Source: Arthrobacter tumbae | Lineage (GTDB): Bacteria > Actinomycetota > Actinomycetes > Actinomycetales > Micrococcaceae | NCBI RefSeq assembly: GCF_016907495.1 | Contig: NZ_JAFBCC010000001.1 | Coordinates: forward strand, 124,001-188,000 | DNA: 64,000 bases | Reading direction: 5' to 3' | Shown: positions 51,063-60,478 of the stretch, piece by piece | How the letters are laid out: every line of letters begins with the position of its first letter | How positions within the stretch are numbered: position 1 is the stretch's first letter | Translations under genes and position numbers: made by a program | Notes under the pieces: model-generated | What the model saw: only the letters and a program-made list of their open reading frames with translations | What the model was told of the DNA's origin: nothing | Database searches by the model: none

Positions 51063-52326
51063 CTTCCGCCGGATCAGGCCTGCGTCGCAACACCACAGTC
51101 GACACCAGGCCCAAAAGCAGGAGTACGACGGCGGCCGCCACCGGAACAGCGAAAGCACCACGGACACTCGCCTCCGCCAGCGCTCCCGCTATGGATGCTC
51201 CGAGCGCAGTGCCGGCGACAATGCCGCTTGCCAACAGGGTCATCACCGTGCCGACCAGGTGTTTCGGCGCGACCAGTGAGCCGACGCTGAAGATGGTGAC
51301 CATAGTGGGACCGACGGGGATTCCGAGAATCAGTAGTGCTGCGAGCATGAACGGAATGTCCAGCGCAAAAAGGGGCAGGAGAGCAGCCGCACTCATCAAC
51401 GCCGCTGACGCCACCCACCGCAGCGGATGGCGGAATCGCTGCGGCCAGTACGCTACGGACAGTGCGGTGAGCGCGGAGCTCACGCCCATGACGGCATACA
51501 GCAGACCGGCCGCCGTCTCCGCTCCAAAACCGCCGGCGAAAGCGATCAATGCGGTCTGGGTAGAGCCGAAGAAGGTTCCCATCATCACCATCCCGAGAAC
51601 CGGCAACACCACGAGGAAGCCGGTATGCGCTCTTCCCTGGGACTTCGCTCGTTCCGTAGCTTGCGTGCGGGGGCGTCGCCGCAGTGGAATTACCGCCCGC
51701 TCCGTCGGGTGCACGGCGAAGGCGGAGACAAAGGCCAGAGTCAGTGCAGCTGCGAGAGCGAGCGGCAGCCAGGGCGCAATCAGGCTGGCCAATAACCCCA
51801 CCAACGCAGGACCCAGCACGAACGTCAACTCATCGGCCGTGCTTTCATAAGAGAGGGCCGTATCGAGATCTGTTGGTCGCTTGTCCTGGGTCAGCGCCAT
51901 CCAGCGAACCCTGGCCAGCGGACCGATTTGAGGGCAGGTTGCGCCCATGAGGAAGGCTGCAATGAGCGTGGGCAGCAGCCCTGTCCCAGCGCCGGATGCG
52001 CCGCTGACGGTGATCAGACCACCGATTGCAAGGGTATTGAGGACGGCTGACAGCAGCAGGACCGGACGCTGGCCGTGACGGTCCGCCAGGAAGCCGAGGA
52101 CCGGCGCGCCCAGCGCAGAACCGATGCCGACAGCGCCGGCTGCAAAGCCGCCGGAAGCGTAGGAATCCGTGCCGGCTGTCACCAGGGTGAGCGCTCCGAC
52201 TGTGAGCATCGCCAGCGGCAGGCGGGCAATCAAACCGAGTGGAATAAAGCCTGCACCGGCGATCTCGGGCAGGCGGCCGAAACGTCCGCGGTGGGAGGTT
52301 TCTAATTCGGAGGTTGGTGTAGCCAT
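51055..52326 (-). CDS. MFS transporter of unknown substrate
   Basis: This 423-residue protein, from ATG 52324-52326, has ~12 hydrophobic segments. The N-half shows GVAGFAAGAVGIGSALGAPV-like packing and the motif GFLADRHGQRPVLLLSAV, an MFS motif A. A basic central loop (RRRPRTQATERAKSQGR) joins the halves. It resembles drug or sugar exporters of the MFS_1 group; nothing identifies the substrate. It converges with the IclR gene (8-bp overlap) and has sbcC upstream on the same strand. Confidence 0.9.
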   Translation of the reverse strand: MATPTSELETSHRGRFGRLPEIAGAGFIPLGLIARLPLAMLTVGALTLVTAGTDSYASGGFAAGAVGIGSALGAPVLGFLADRHGQRPVLLLSAVLNTLAIGGLITVSGASGAGTGLLPTLIAAFLMGATCPQIGPLARVRWMALTQDKRPTDLDTALSYESTADELTFVLGPALVGLLASLIAPWLPLALAAALTLAFVSAFAVHPTERAVIPLRRRPRTQATERAKSQGRAHTGFLVVLPVLGMVMMGTFFGSTQTALIAFAGGFGAETAAGLLYAVMGVSSALTALSVAYWPQRFRHPLRWVASAALMSAAALLPLFALDIPFMLAALLILGIPVGPTMVTIFSVGSLVAPKHLVGTVMTLLASGIVAGTALGASIAGALAEASVRGAFAVPVAAAVVLLLLGLVSTVVLRRRPDPAEVS

Positions 52327-52398
52327 GTGCTTTCCGGGTGCTGTGGAGCGCGCATCGTCCCTCCTCCCGATGCGCCCAACCCGGTAACACTCACAATT

Positions 52399-55300
52399 TT
52401 ACACTCGCTGCAACTGATTGACGAAGCGCACAGTCGACCCTGTCCGGCTCTTGAAAACCTGCAGCTGCGCGGGGATCCGCTGCAACAGGTCAGCAACATG
52501 GCTCACCAGTCCAACCACCCGTCCGCCGTCACGCAGGCTTTCGAGTGCGTCCATCACCTGCTCGAGGGAGTGCTCGTCGAGGCTCCCGAACCCCTCGTCG
52601 ACGAACAGCGTTTCAATGTCCAGACCACCCGACTCCTGTTGCACGACGTCTGCAAGCCCCAGTGCGAGCGCCAACGATGCCATGAAGGACTCGCCGCCCG
52701 ACAGCGTTGCCGTATCCCGGTGCATCCCGGTCCAGCTGTCAATGACGTTCAACCCGAGCCCCGATTTACGATTCCCTGATTTCGAGTCGCTATGGATAAG
52801 CGAATACCGGCCGTCGGACATCCGCTGCAGGCGCTCGGTTGCAGCATCTGCAACCTGTTCCAGGCGTGCCGCAAGCACATAGGTAGCCAGACTCATCCTG
52901 TACAGATTTTCACCGTTACCCCGGGCCGTGTCAGCAATGGATCTGGCGAGCTGATGAGCTTGCTGCAGAGGCACGAGGCGTTTCTCAAGTGCTGCGGACC
53001 GGTCCGCATAGGATCCCATCTGCACTACGGACTGCTCCAGCAACCCCACCTCCAGTACAGCCCGGTCGAGACGCTTCGACGCGTCCGCCTCCTCGGTCGC
53101 GGCCGATGCAATGTCAGCTTCATCCGGCAGGGGGCCACCGTCCTTTTCAAGGACGGCAGCGGCAAGGTTCTCCGGTCGCTGGAGGTCCCGTTCGATCCGA
53201 TGAGCTGAATTCTCGGCGTCCCGGATTGTCCGCTCCGCGGTGTCGGCCTCCGTGCTGCTCAGCAGCGCGTCGCGGACAGCTTCCGCTGACGCGAAGTCTG
53301 TTGCTGCCAGGTAAGTCTGCAGCGCAGCTTCGGCTTTCTCCAGACTCTCCTCTGCCTGTTCACAGCGACTCAGGGCAGCGCATACCGCTCCGAGACGCCG
53401 CTCTGTTGCTTCGAGCGCTGTTGTTTTCTCCTTCACCGAGTTGTACGAGTCACGCACGTCGGACAGTCTTGCAACCAATGCCGACTGCTGCTCCGCAAGC
53501 GTGGCTAGCCGTGATGATTCTTCTGCCTGGCTGCGCCCGAGCTCTGCCTCTTGCTCCTGCAGCCCGGCAAGCGATGTTTCCGCGGCGGTTTTTCGCGTGC
53601 TGAGATCGGTGGCCAGGCGCACCGCCCGTTCCGCTTCCGCATGCTGCTGTTCAAGGGACACCAGGGCAGCGCGAAGCTCCTCAGCCGGAGCGTCGCCGCT
53701 CCTGGCGCGTAGCCCTGCGGCTTTCAACGCCGCCTCATCGCGAGTAGCTGCGGTCTCCCGTAACTGTTGCTCGGCCGCGTCCTGTTTTTCACGGGCAAGG
53801 GCTTCATCCTCGCGGGTCACGAGGGACTGTGCATCCGCCGCTGCGGGCGCCGGATGGTCCTCACTGCCGCAGACGGGACAGGGCTCCCCTGCGTCCAACC
53901 GTTCGGCGAGCTCCGCAGCAGTCTGTTCCAGACGAACCTGGAGTCTCCGGAGCCAACCTTCCTTCGCCGTGAGGAAGAGTGTTTGATGCTCCTGGTGTTT
54001 CTCGTTCAACTCACGCAGGGATCGCTCCGCCAGTTCCGCCTGCGCCAGCAACTCCAACCGTGTTCTTGCTTCGGCACATTCCGTGGCCAGTTGTCCTGCA
54101 CGGGCAGCCGTACCCTGCGTATCTTCCAGCCGTGCTGTCAGCTCCACGTACTCCTGCCGCAACGCCGTATGGGCCTCACTGCACCGCGCGGCCTCTGCCT
54201 TCTGGCCATCGAGAGCGCTCTCACCCTGACGGATCCTTTCGGACAGCTGGGTCAGGTCCTTCTCCAGCGGCAAGGCTGCGCGCGCCGCCGCCAACGATTC
54301 GCGGACAGCCCCGTGTGCCCGTTCAGATGTGGCCAGCGACCGCGCGGAGTCCGGATGGAGGACCTCAGGAGCCTCGTGCAGGACTGCGGGATCGGCCTGC
54401 AACGGGCGTACAGCGGAGTGCAGATCCGCCCGCTGACGACGCACCTCATCAGCCGCCTCATCCCGCGATTGGAGGGCACCCTGGAGGATCTGGGCGCGCC
54501 GGTGATCTGCCAGCTGTGTCTTCAGGGTTACCGCCTCATCCAGGGCGACCTGATTGCCCTGTGCCTCGGCCACCAGCTCGCGGAACGTCAGGCGGTCCCT
54601 GCGTTCAGCCTCAAACCGGGAGCGCCTCTCCGCGGCGGCATCGCGTAGCGCCGTGAGCTCCCGGGCCCTTCTCCGGCCGTCAGCCACGGCGGCCGTCAGC
54701 AGCTCCTGAAGAACCAAGGGATCCGGCTTCCAGTCAGCGGTAACACTGCCCTCCTGGCCGGAACCGTCCGGTTCACTTTCCGGAAAGGACGCAGGGTTGA
54801 GTGACTGCTGGGGCGACAGGCCGTGGCGCTGCACTTCCTCTGCAGCCCGGCTGAGGAGGTCCTCCAACTCACTTTCGACCTCCTGGAGGCGCGACGACGT
54901 CCGCACGGCGTGCTCTGACAGCAGCTGTTCCACGGTCGAGAACCGGTCGGTCGCGAATAACCGTTGCAGGAGTTCACCGCGGGACGCGGCGTCGGAACGG
55001 AGGAATGCCGCAAACTCACCTTGAGGCAGCATGACCACCCGGGTGAATTGCTCCCTGTTCATCCCCAGGAGGTCCAGGAGTTCCGCTCCTGCTTCATCAT
55101 TGCGGGTGGAACGGGTGACCCACTCCCCCGCAACGCGCTCACGCAGCAGGGTTTTTGCCTGCTCGGTGGTTGTTCCGGCACCCCGTTTGGACGGCCGGTT
55201 CCAGGACGGATTGCGGGTGACTTCCAGTCTCCGGGACCCGGCAGAGAATTCACACAGCACTTCCGGTGCGAGACCGTCTGAAGCGTGATCGCTGCGCAAC

Positions 55301-55494
55301 CGCCTGGCGTTCTGGCGTGCTCCGGGAACCGAACCGTACAACGCATAGCAAATTGCGTCGAGGACGCTCGACTTACCCGCGCCGGTAGGTCCGTTCAGGA
55401 GGAACAAGCCCTGTTCGGTGAGGGCGTCGAAATCGATATGCTGGCGCTCAGCAAAGGGCCCGAACGCCTGGATCTCGAGCCGGTGGATCCTCAT
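52399..55494 (-). CDS. sbcC: SbcCD nuclease ATPase subunit
   Basis: This 1031-residue SMC-like protein starts at ATG 55492-55494, overlapping the sbcD stop as ATGA. Walker A is FLLNGPTGAGKSSVLDAICY. Long Glu/Ala/Arg-rich coiled coils flank a zinc hook GEPCPVCGSEDHPAP near the middle. The C-terminal ABC signature is TATLSGGESFMASLALALGL, with Walker B and D-loop in ETLFVDEGFGSLDEHSLEQ. With SbcD it cuts hairpins and protein-blocked DNA ends. The length is usual for actinobacteria. Confidence 0.95.
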   Translation of the reverse strand: MRIHRLEIQAFGPFAERQHIDFDALTEQGLFLLNGPTGAGKSSVLDAICYALYGSVPGARQNARRLRSDHASDGLAPEVLCEFSAGSRRLEVTRNPSWNRPSKRGAGTTTEQAKTLLRERVAGEWVTRSTRNDEAGAELLDLLGMNREQFTRVVMLPQGEFAAFLRSDAASRGELLQRLFATDRFSTVEQLLSEHAVRTSSRLQEVESELEDLLSRAAEEVQRHGLSPQQSLNPASFPESEPDGSGQEGSVTADWKPDPLVLQELLTAAVADGRRRARELTALRDAAAERRSRFEAERRDRLTFRELVAEAQGNQVALDEAVTLKTQLADHRRAQILQGALQSRDEAADEVRRQRADLHSAVRPLQADPAVLHEAPEVLHPDSARSLATSERAHGAVRESLAAARAALPLEKDLTQLSERIRQGESALDGQKAEAARCSEAHTALRQEYVELTARLEDTQGTAARAGQLATECAEARTRLELLAQAELAERSLRELNEKHQEHQTLFLTAKEGWLRRLQVRLEQTAAELAERLDAGEPCPVCGSEDHPAPAAADAQSLVTREDEALAREKQDAAEQQLRETAATRDEAALKAAGLRARSGDAPAEELRAALVSLEQQHAEAERAVRLATDLSTRKTAAETSLAGLQEQEAELGRSQAEESSRLATLAEQQSALVARLSDVRDSYNSVKEKTTALEATERRLGAVCAALSRCEQAEESLEKAEAALQTYLAATDFASAEAVRDALLSSTEADTAERTIRDAENSAHRIERDLQRPENLAAAVLEKDGGPLPDEADIASAATEEADASKRLDRAVLEVGLLEQSVVQMGSYADRSAALEKRLVPLQQAHQLARSIADTARGNGENLYRMSLATYVLAARLEQVADAATERLQRMSDGRYSLIHSDSKSGNRKSGLGLNVIDSWTGMHRDTATLSGGESFMASLALALGLADVVQQESGGLDIETLFVDEGFGSLDEHSLEQVMDALESLRDGGRVVGLVSHVADLLQRIPAQLQVFKSRTGSTVRFVNQLQRV

Positions 55495-56654
55495 GCGCCG
55501 CTCTCCGCCGCCCGGAGGGCACTGATGATTTCTGCGAACAGGGCGGCCTCCTCGCTGTTGGCCTTGCGCTCGCGCACATGTTCGAGGAATCCGCAGCAGA
55601 TTTCAGCATCATCAACGGCCTGCGCGATGCGTTCGCTGTAGGTCCGTTCCCCACCCTCAGTTCGCGACGCGGGTTCGAACGCAAGCACCAGGGTTCCGGG
55701 GAAACGCGCCCGCAGCCGTTCCATGGCCTGCTGCGGCCGCTCGGTGTCGGTCAGTGTCACCTGGCACCATGCGTTCTCTGCACCGGCGTGCTCCGGTGAG
55801 GTAATGAGTTCATCCAGGGTGCCCCGCAGGATGGCGAGGTGCCGTTGAGGCGCCCACGTCACCGCACGAATCTCGCCGACGCCATCCACTCCGACATCGA
55901 TCAGCCACGCGCCCTTTGACTGACGTGCCTCGGAGAACGAGTAGGCAAGAGGGGATCCGGAATACCGTACCCGCGCGTGCAGCTGCTGCTGCCCGTGCAG
56001 GTGGCCGAGCGCCACGTAGTCGAAATCCTCGAAGAGACCCAGGGGAACAACGCCGAGGCCGCCCATGCTGAGCTCGCGTTCGCTGTCCGATCCGACCCCG
56101 CCGCTGGCGAAAGTATGCGCCATGACCACCGAATGCACAGTCCCCTGCCCGCGGCGGCGCTGCAGGTCAGCCCTGACGCGGTCCAGGGCCGCAGAGGTCA
56201 CCGCCGTGTGGGTTGCGCTCTCGCAGCCGAGCGGATCCGCGACCATCCGCGGTTCCAGGTAAGGCAGCCCGTAGATGGCAACCTCAACCCCGGTGTCCAC
56301 GCGGAACACCGCAGGCCGGCCGATGTCATTCAACCGGGTACGGAGGTGGACTCCTCCACGCTCGATGAGCTTCCCGCCGAACCCCAGCCTGACCGCAGAG
56401 TCATGGTTGCCGCTGCTGACCACAACCTGCGCGCCCGCCACGGTGATTCGTTCCAGTGCCTCATCAAAGAGTTCGACGACATCCACGCCAGGGAGGGCGC
56501 GATCGTAGACATCCCCGGCAATCAGGACTACGTCCACGTTCTCCTCGCGGACCGTCTTCTCCAGCTGGTCGACGAAAAGCTGCTGCGCCTCGAGCATTCC
56601 AACCCCATGGAAGGAGCGGCCCAGGTGCCAGTCAGACGTGTGCAATAACCTCAT
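55491..56654 (-). CDS. sbcD: SbcCD exonuclease subunit D
   Basis: This 387-residue protein starts at ATG 56652-56654. Metallophosphatase motifs are MRLLHTSDWHLGRSFHG, VLIAGDVYDRALPGVD and VVVSSGNHDSAVRLGFGG, with the later His clusters in VVMAHTFASGG and FDYVALGHLHGQQQL. It is the Mn-dependent nuclease paired with SbcC, whose gene overlaps by 4 nt. The C-terminal ~120 residues form the capping and SbcC-binding part. Confidence 0.95.
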   Translation of the reverse strand: MRLLHTSDWHLGRSFHGVGMLEAQQLFVDQLEKTVREENVDVVLIAGDVYDRALPGVDVVELFDEALERITVAGAQVVVSSGNHDSAVRLGFGGKLIERGGVHLRTRLNDIGRPAVFRVDTGVEVAIYGLPYLEPRMVADPLGCESATHTAVTSAALDRVRADLQRRRGQGTVHSVVMAHTFASGGVGSDSERELSMGGLGVVPLGLFEDFDYVALGHLHGQQQLHARVRYSGSPLAYSFSEARQSKGAWLIDVGVDGVGEIRAVTWAPQRHLAILRGTLDELITSPEHAGAENAWCQVTLTDTERPQQAMERLRARFPGTLVLAFEPASRTEGGERTYSERIAQAVDDAEICCGFLEHVRERKANSEEAALFAEIISALRAAESGA

Positions 56655-56740
56655 GATTCCAAGCTACCGGCCGCCTCCGACAGTTTCGGACGGCAACGCC
56701 GGAGCACAGCAGGGAACGGGATGCCAATGGTCAGAAGACG

Positions 56741-57619
56741 CTACCGGGTGCCGTCGTCGTCGGCGGTGTCACGGCGGGCGGCCAGCGTTGCAGCAGCCGC
56801 CGCGGAACCCGCCGCGGTGTCCGTGGTGTCAGGGGTGCCCGGATCATTCGCCGGAGTGGACTCAGCGTGGCCGCTGCGGGTCGCCAACTCGAAGCTCCGG
56901 TACAGCAGGCCTGCAATCAGCGCGCCGAGCAGGGGTGCAAGCCAGAAGAGCCACAGCTGCTGTGCTGCCCAGGGCTCGGCGAACAGCGCCGTCGCCGTGG
57001 AACGGGCAGGATTGATCGCGCCGTTATCTATGGGAGCAAGCATGGTTAGCAGGACGGCGTATCCCAGGCCGATAGCGAAGGGAGCCGCCGCACGGGAGAG
57101 CGAGCGGCCGGTCGATCCAAGCACTACGGCGGTCAGCAGAGCAGCGGCAGCGACCTCGATCAGCAGCACACTCGCGATCGGGAACTGGGTTGAGGAGTGC
57201 TCCGCGTACCCGTTCGCCGCTGCAGAGAACAGGCCGGTGGTCTGGATGTCCTGCGGATGTGCGCTGAAGATCACCCAGAACAAGCCGGACGCCGCAAGCC
57301 CGCCAAGAACCTGCGCCATGACGAAGGGCAGCACCGGCCTCCACGCCAGGCGCCCGGCCATCGCCAGTCCGAGGGTGACGGCCGGGTTGAAATAACCGCC
57401 GGACAACCGGCCGAATGCCGCGATGGCTGCGGCCAGGGCCAGCCCGAACGCAACACCCGGAGCAATGCCTGCCTGCGGATTGAGCATGGTCACCCCCAGA
57501 CCGCCCAGGACCAGCAGAAACGACCCGAGCGCCTCAAGCAGTGAACCCGTAAGGAGGCCCGGGCCGTTGTCGTCGTACCCAGTATCCGTGGAGGGCGCTT
57601 CCTGGCTGATCGGGTGCAT
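56741..57619 (-). CDS. MIP/aquaporin-family channel
   Basis: The protein has 292 residues from the ATG at 57617-57619 with AAAGGAA upstream; earlier in-frame codons lack support. Six membrane segments and both half-helix motifs are present: GYFNPAVTLGLAMAGRLAWR (NPA) and DNGAINPARSTATALFAEPW (NPAR). Residues at the selectivity filter do not clearly separate water from glycerol channels. A Ser/Ala/Asp-rich tail of ~45 residues follows the last helix. It is divergent from the ADP-ribosylglycohydrolase-like gene. Confidence 0.92.
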   Translation of the reverse strand: MHPISQEAPSTDTGYDDNGPGLLTGSLLEALGSFLLVLGGLGVTMLNPQAGIAPGVAFGLALAAAIAAFGRLSGGYFNPAVTLGLAMAGRLAWRPVLPFVMAQVLGGLAASGLFWVIFSAHPQDIQTTGLFSAAANGYAEHSSTQFPIASVLLIEVAAAALLTAVVLGSTGRSLSRAAAPFAIGLGYAVLLTMLAPIDNGAINPARSTATALFAEPWAAQQLWLFWLAPLLGALIAGLLYRSFELATRSGHAESTPANDPGTPDTTDTAAGSAAAAATLAARRDTADDDGTR

Positions 57620-57749
57620 GGTGACTGATTCCTTTGACGGTGGGGTGTGGTGGGCACGAGGCAAACCCATTCAGCGTTCCATCCGTTTCTGGGCGTTTCC
57701 TGACAAAGGCGGCGCACGGATCATCCGCGGCACTGCCTAGACTGACGGG

Positions 57750-58703
57750 GTGACATCTTCTGAACGTTCCGGCCTGACGTTGAGCAGCAGGATCACCGGC
57801 TCGCTCCTGGCGTGCGCACTCGGTGAGGCCGCTGCAGGAACACCCGATGCATCGGTCTTCGGCGACGCCACGGCGCTCACGCTCTACACGGTGGACGGCA
57901 TGACCGAGGCGCTGGAATGGGCCAATGACGGCGTCGCTGCCGATGAAACCGCCTGCCTCTGGCTCGCATACCTCCGCTGGCTCGGCACCCAGGGTGAGGC
58001 GCCGCCGTCGTCGGCTCCCGCCCCTCCTGCCCGCTGGATCGACCGGCAGGACGTCCTGCACAGTCGACGCCAGCCGGACGCCACCACTATCCGTGCGCTC
58101 AGGAGCGGCGAAATGGGCAGCCGTCAGCGCCCGCTCGAAGGGGACGACGACGGCCCCGGCGCCCTGCAGCGGTCTGCACCTTTCGGACTTATCGCCAACG
58201 TTCCGCCCGCGATGGTGGAGAAGCTCACACTCGATGCCGCAGCAATCACGCACGGCAACCCGGCTGCCCAGATTCCCGCCGCAGTCTTCGCCGGCCTGAT
58301 CCACGGAATCGCCCACCGGGAACGCCCGCTTCCGGACGCAGTCAAGGACGCTGCGGAACACGCGGCAACATTGGGGGCAGCAGACCTCTCAGTTCAGCTC
58401 GCGCACTCAGGTGCCGGCTCGCTTTCCGCTGCTTCAGCTACTGCCGGGAACATCCTGTGCGCGGCGATCCGGCTGGTGCTGGACACCGCAACCAACGACG
58501 ACGCAGCTCACGTGAGCGCTCTGCTCACCGCTGCTGCGGAGCAGGATGCGCCGGCAGCACCGGTCATCGGGGCTGTCGCCGGTGCACTCATCGGGGCACT
58601 GTACGGACGCGATGCCTTGCCTGCCGCCGCCATGGATCAACTCAAGGGGGCCGCGGCGGTCGAAGAACTGGCCGGACGCTTCTCCGCTCAAATGGGCGCC
58701 TAG
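57750..58703 (+). CDS. ADP-ribosylglycohydrolase-like protein, probably catalytically dead
   Basis: This 317-residue protein starts at a GTG at 57750. The all-helical DraG fold is indicated by SSRITGSLLACALGEAAAG near the N-terminus and GAVAGALIGALYGRDALP near the C-terminus, matching the usual LLGLAVGDALG and AGALAGALYG positions. The dinuclear-metal ligands are degraded: the family's DDT near residue 40 reads GDAT, and the C-terminal GDxDT near 266 reads QDAPAA. It is therefore probably a non-catalytic paralogue that may still bind ADP-ribose. No toxin or ADP-ribosyltransferase gene lies next to it. Confidence 0.75.
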   Translation: MTSSERSGLTLSSRITGSLLACALGEAAAGTPDASVFGDATALTLYTVDGMTEALEWANDGVAADETACLWLAYLRWLGTQGEAPPSSAPAPPARWIDRQDVLHSRRQPDATTIRALRSGEMGSRQRPLEGDDDGPGALQRSAPFGLIANVPPAMVEKLTLDAAAITHGNPAAQIPAAVFAGLIHGIAHRERPLPDAVKDAAEHAATLGAADLSVQLAHSGAGSLSAASATAGNILCAAIRLVLDTATNDDAAHVSALLTAAAEQDAPAAPVIGAVAGALIGALYGRDALPAAAMDQLKGAAAVEELAGRFSAQMGA

Positions 58704-58711
58704 GAAAAGCG

Positions 58712-59701
58712 CTACTGGCTCGTGACGGGCCACCGTCCCTCGGTCATCTGCAGGAACTCCGCTTCGGAGAGCACTTCGATGTTCTGGCCCCGGCCATGGA
58801 GTTCCATGACGCGCCGCGCCTTGCCCGTCACTCGACCGCTGCGTAGGTCCGCGGCAACGAAGCCGCTGCCCACGACCAGCACCGTGGTCTTGCGGGTCAC
58901 GGCGCTTGCCGGTTGCGCTCCGAGCACGGCAGCCCGCTGCTTTGCCTGGGGCCGCGGAATCCCGAGGTCGCCGGTGAAAACTACTGTCTGCCCATACAAC
59001 GGGTGAGTCGGATCCGCAGCCGGGTTCGGGTCCGGGTTCAGTCCCTCATCCGGCCAGCCTGCCCATCCGGCGGCGGGCCCGCGCTCCAGGGCCGTCCGCG
59101 TAGCCTTCGAGAGCTCGGAGATTCCCGGCTCATAGGCCTCCAGGCGCGACAGTTTCAGGCGGTGCCCGGACACGAGCTCCTCGATGGTGGCCGCTTCCGC
59201 ACGACGTGCGATGTCCACCATGATTCCTGCGCAGGCGCGGGCGTCCTCGACGGCGTCGTGGTGGTTCACCAACGGCACACCGGCAGCTTCCGCCACGTAA
59301 GGCAGCGAGTAGGAGACAAGGAAGTAACTGCGGCGCGAGAGCAGTACGGTGCAGGCGTAGTCATACGCAGGACCCGCCAGGGACGACACTTCAAGCGCCG
59401 AGCGGATCACCCCGAGGTCGAAGGACGCGTTGTGCGCAACGAGAATGTCGTCTCCGATGAAAGCGCCGATCTCCGGAAATAGCTCACCGAAAGTCGGCTG
59501 GTGCGCCACCATGTCCGCGGTGATCCCGTGGATGGCGACGTTGCGGGAGTCAAAGTGGTCGTGGCCTGCCGGCGGGCGCATCAGCCACTGCGCTTCCTCA
59601 ATTATTCGGCCATTGCGGACCTTTGTGAGCCCCACTGCGCAGGGTGATCCGCGAAACCCGTTGGCAGTCTCGAAGTCGATCGCCGTGAACTCAATTCCCA
59701 C
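58712..59701 (-). CDS. DnaQ-like 3'-5' exonuclease with C-terminal BRCT domain
   Basis: This 329-residue protein starts at a GTG at 59699-59701. The DEDDh exonuclease domain (~1-175) has FTAIDFETANGFRGSPCAVG, ILVAHNASFDLGVIRSALEV and VNHHDAVEDARACAGIMVDI, holding the four acidic residues and His. The BRCT domain (~235-325) reads LYGQTVVFTGDLGIPRPQAK and TTVLVVGSGFVAADL. Such proteins are proposed accessory repair or proofreading nucleases; it is separate from polymerase III epsilon. It converges with the ADP-ribosylglycohydrolase-like gene. Confidence 0.93.
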   Translation of the reverse strand: MGIEFTAIDFETANGFRGSPCAVGLTKVRNGRIIEEAQWLMRPPAGHDHFDSRNVAIHGITADMVAHQPTFGELFPEIGAFIGDDILVAHNASFDLGVIRSALEVSSLAGPAYDYACTVLLSRRSYFLVSYSLPYVAEAAGVPLVNHHDAVEDARACAGIMVDIARRAEAATIEELVSGHRLKLSRLEAYEPGISELSKATRTALERGPAAGWAGWPDEGLNPDPNPAADPTHPLYGQTVVFTGDLGIPRPQAKQRAAVLGAQPASAVTRKTTVLVVGSGFVAADLRSGRVTGKARRVMELHGRGQNIEVLSEAEFLQMTEGRWPVTSQ

Positions 59702-59791
59702 CCGCCCACGGTATCGGCTGGTCTGCCCTCAACCCGGTAACCCGCGCCGCGTGCCGCTCTGCTGCTGCGCAGACCGGCAGGGCGAACCCGG

Positions 59792-60478
59792 CTAGGGCTC
59801 GGCCCGGCGCAGGGTGAGAAATGATCCTCCCGCAAGTGCAAGTGCCAGAACCGCGAGCCAGCCCGCAACGTTCAGCTGCGACTGGGAGCCGAGAAAAGCG
59901 CCCACCTCACCCCAGGCATTGCGTGAACCGATGAGGTACAGCGTTCCCACCAGCAGGAGTGCGACGCTGATCCCTGCCACGAGCAGCCCGCTGGTCTGCC
60001 AGCGCTTGTAGATTGTCGCCGCCCAGAAACCCACCAGGAAAAGCGCCATCATCACGGCGAAGTAGAACACGATGGGGTGGTACCAGGGTCCGTTCGCGAT
60101 CCAGTCCAGGGCGAAGAAGCGTCCGTCGACACCCCAACCGCCCGTCGCCTGCTCCACGATGCCCAAAAGGTAATACGTGACCGATGTGATGAGGGCGATC
60201 ACCGAGAAGAGTGCAAGCGTGCCGAGGAAGAACGTCCGCCGGGTGATGCTCAGCCCCTGTGAGAAGGGGAACGTCAGGGTCAGGGACTGGATGCCCAGGG
60301 CGAAAAAGTACCACATCACTGCCTGCGAACCTCCTGACAGCCGGCCGCCGCCGTCGGGCAGGAAGGACCAGATGATGAGGGTGACCAGGAAGGAGGCAGC
60401 CAGAATGATCAGTGGTATCCCGATGAAGATCCACCGGTTGATCAGCTGCATGCGCATGACATTGATGACGCGGTTCAT
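59792..60478 (-). CDS. ABC transporter permease of a YtrA-type operon
   Basis: This 228-residue protein starts at ATG 60476-60478, overlapping the ATPase stop by 4 nt. Six hydrophobic segments are visible, beginning WIFIGIPLIILAASFLVTLI and ending LNVAGWLAVLALALAGGSFL. No motif names the substrate. With the ATPase and GntR regulator it forms a three-gene operon of the kind linked to cell-envelope stress in Firmicutes (inference from arrangement). Confidence 0.88.
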   Translation of the reverse strand: MNRVINVMRMQLINRWIFIGIPLIILAASFLVTLIIWSFLPDGGGRLSGGSQAVMWYFFALGIQSLTLTFPFSQGLSITRRTFFLGTLALFSVIALITSVTYYLLGIVEQATGGWGVDGRFFALDWIANGPWYHPIVFYFAVMMALFLVGFWAATIYKRWQTSGLLVAGISVALLLVGTLYLIGSRNAWGEVGAFLGSQSQLNVAGWLAVLALALAGGSFLTLRRAEP

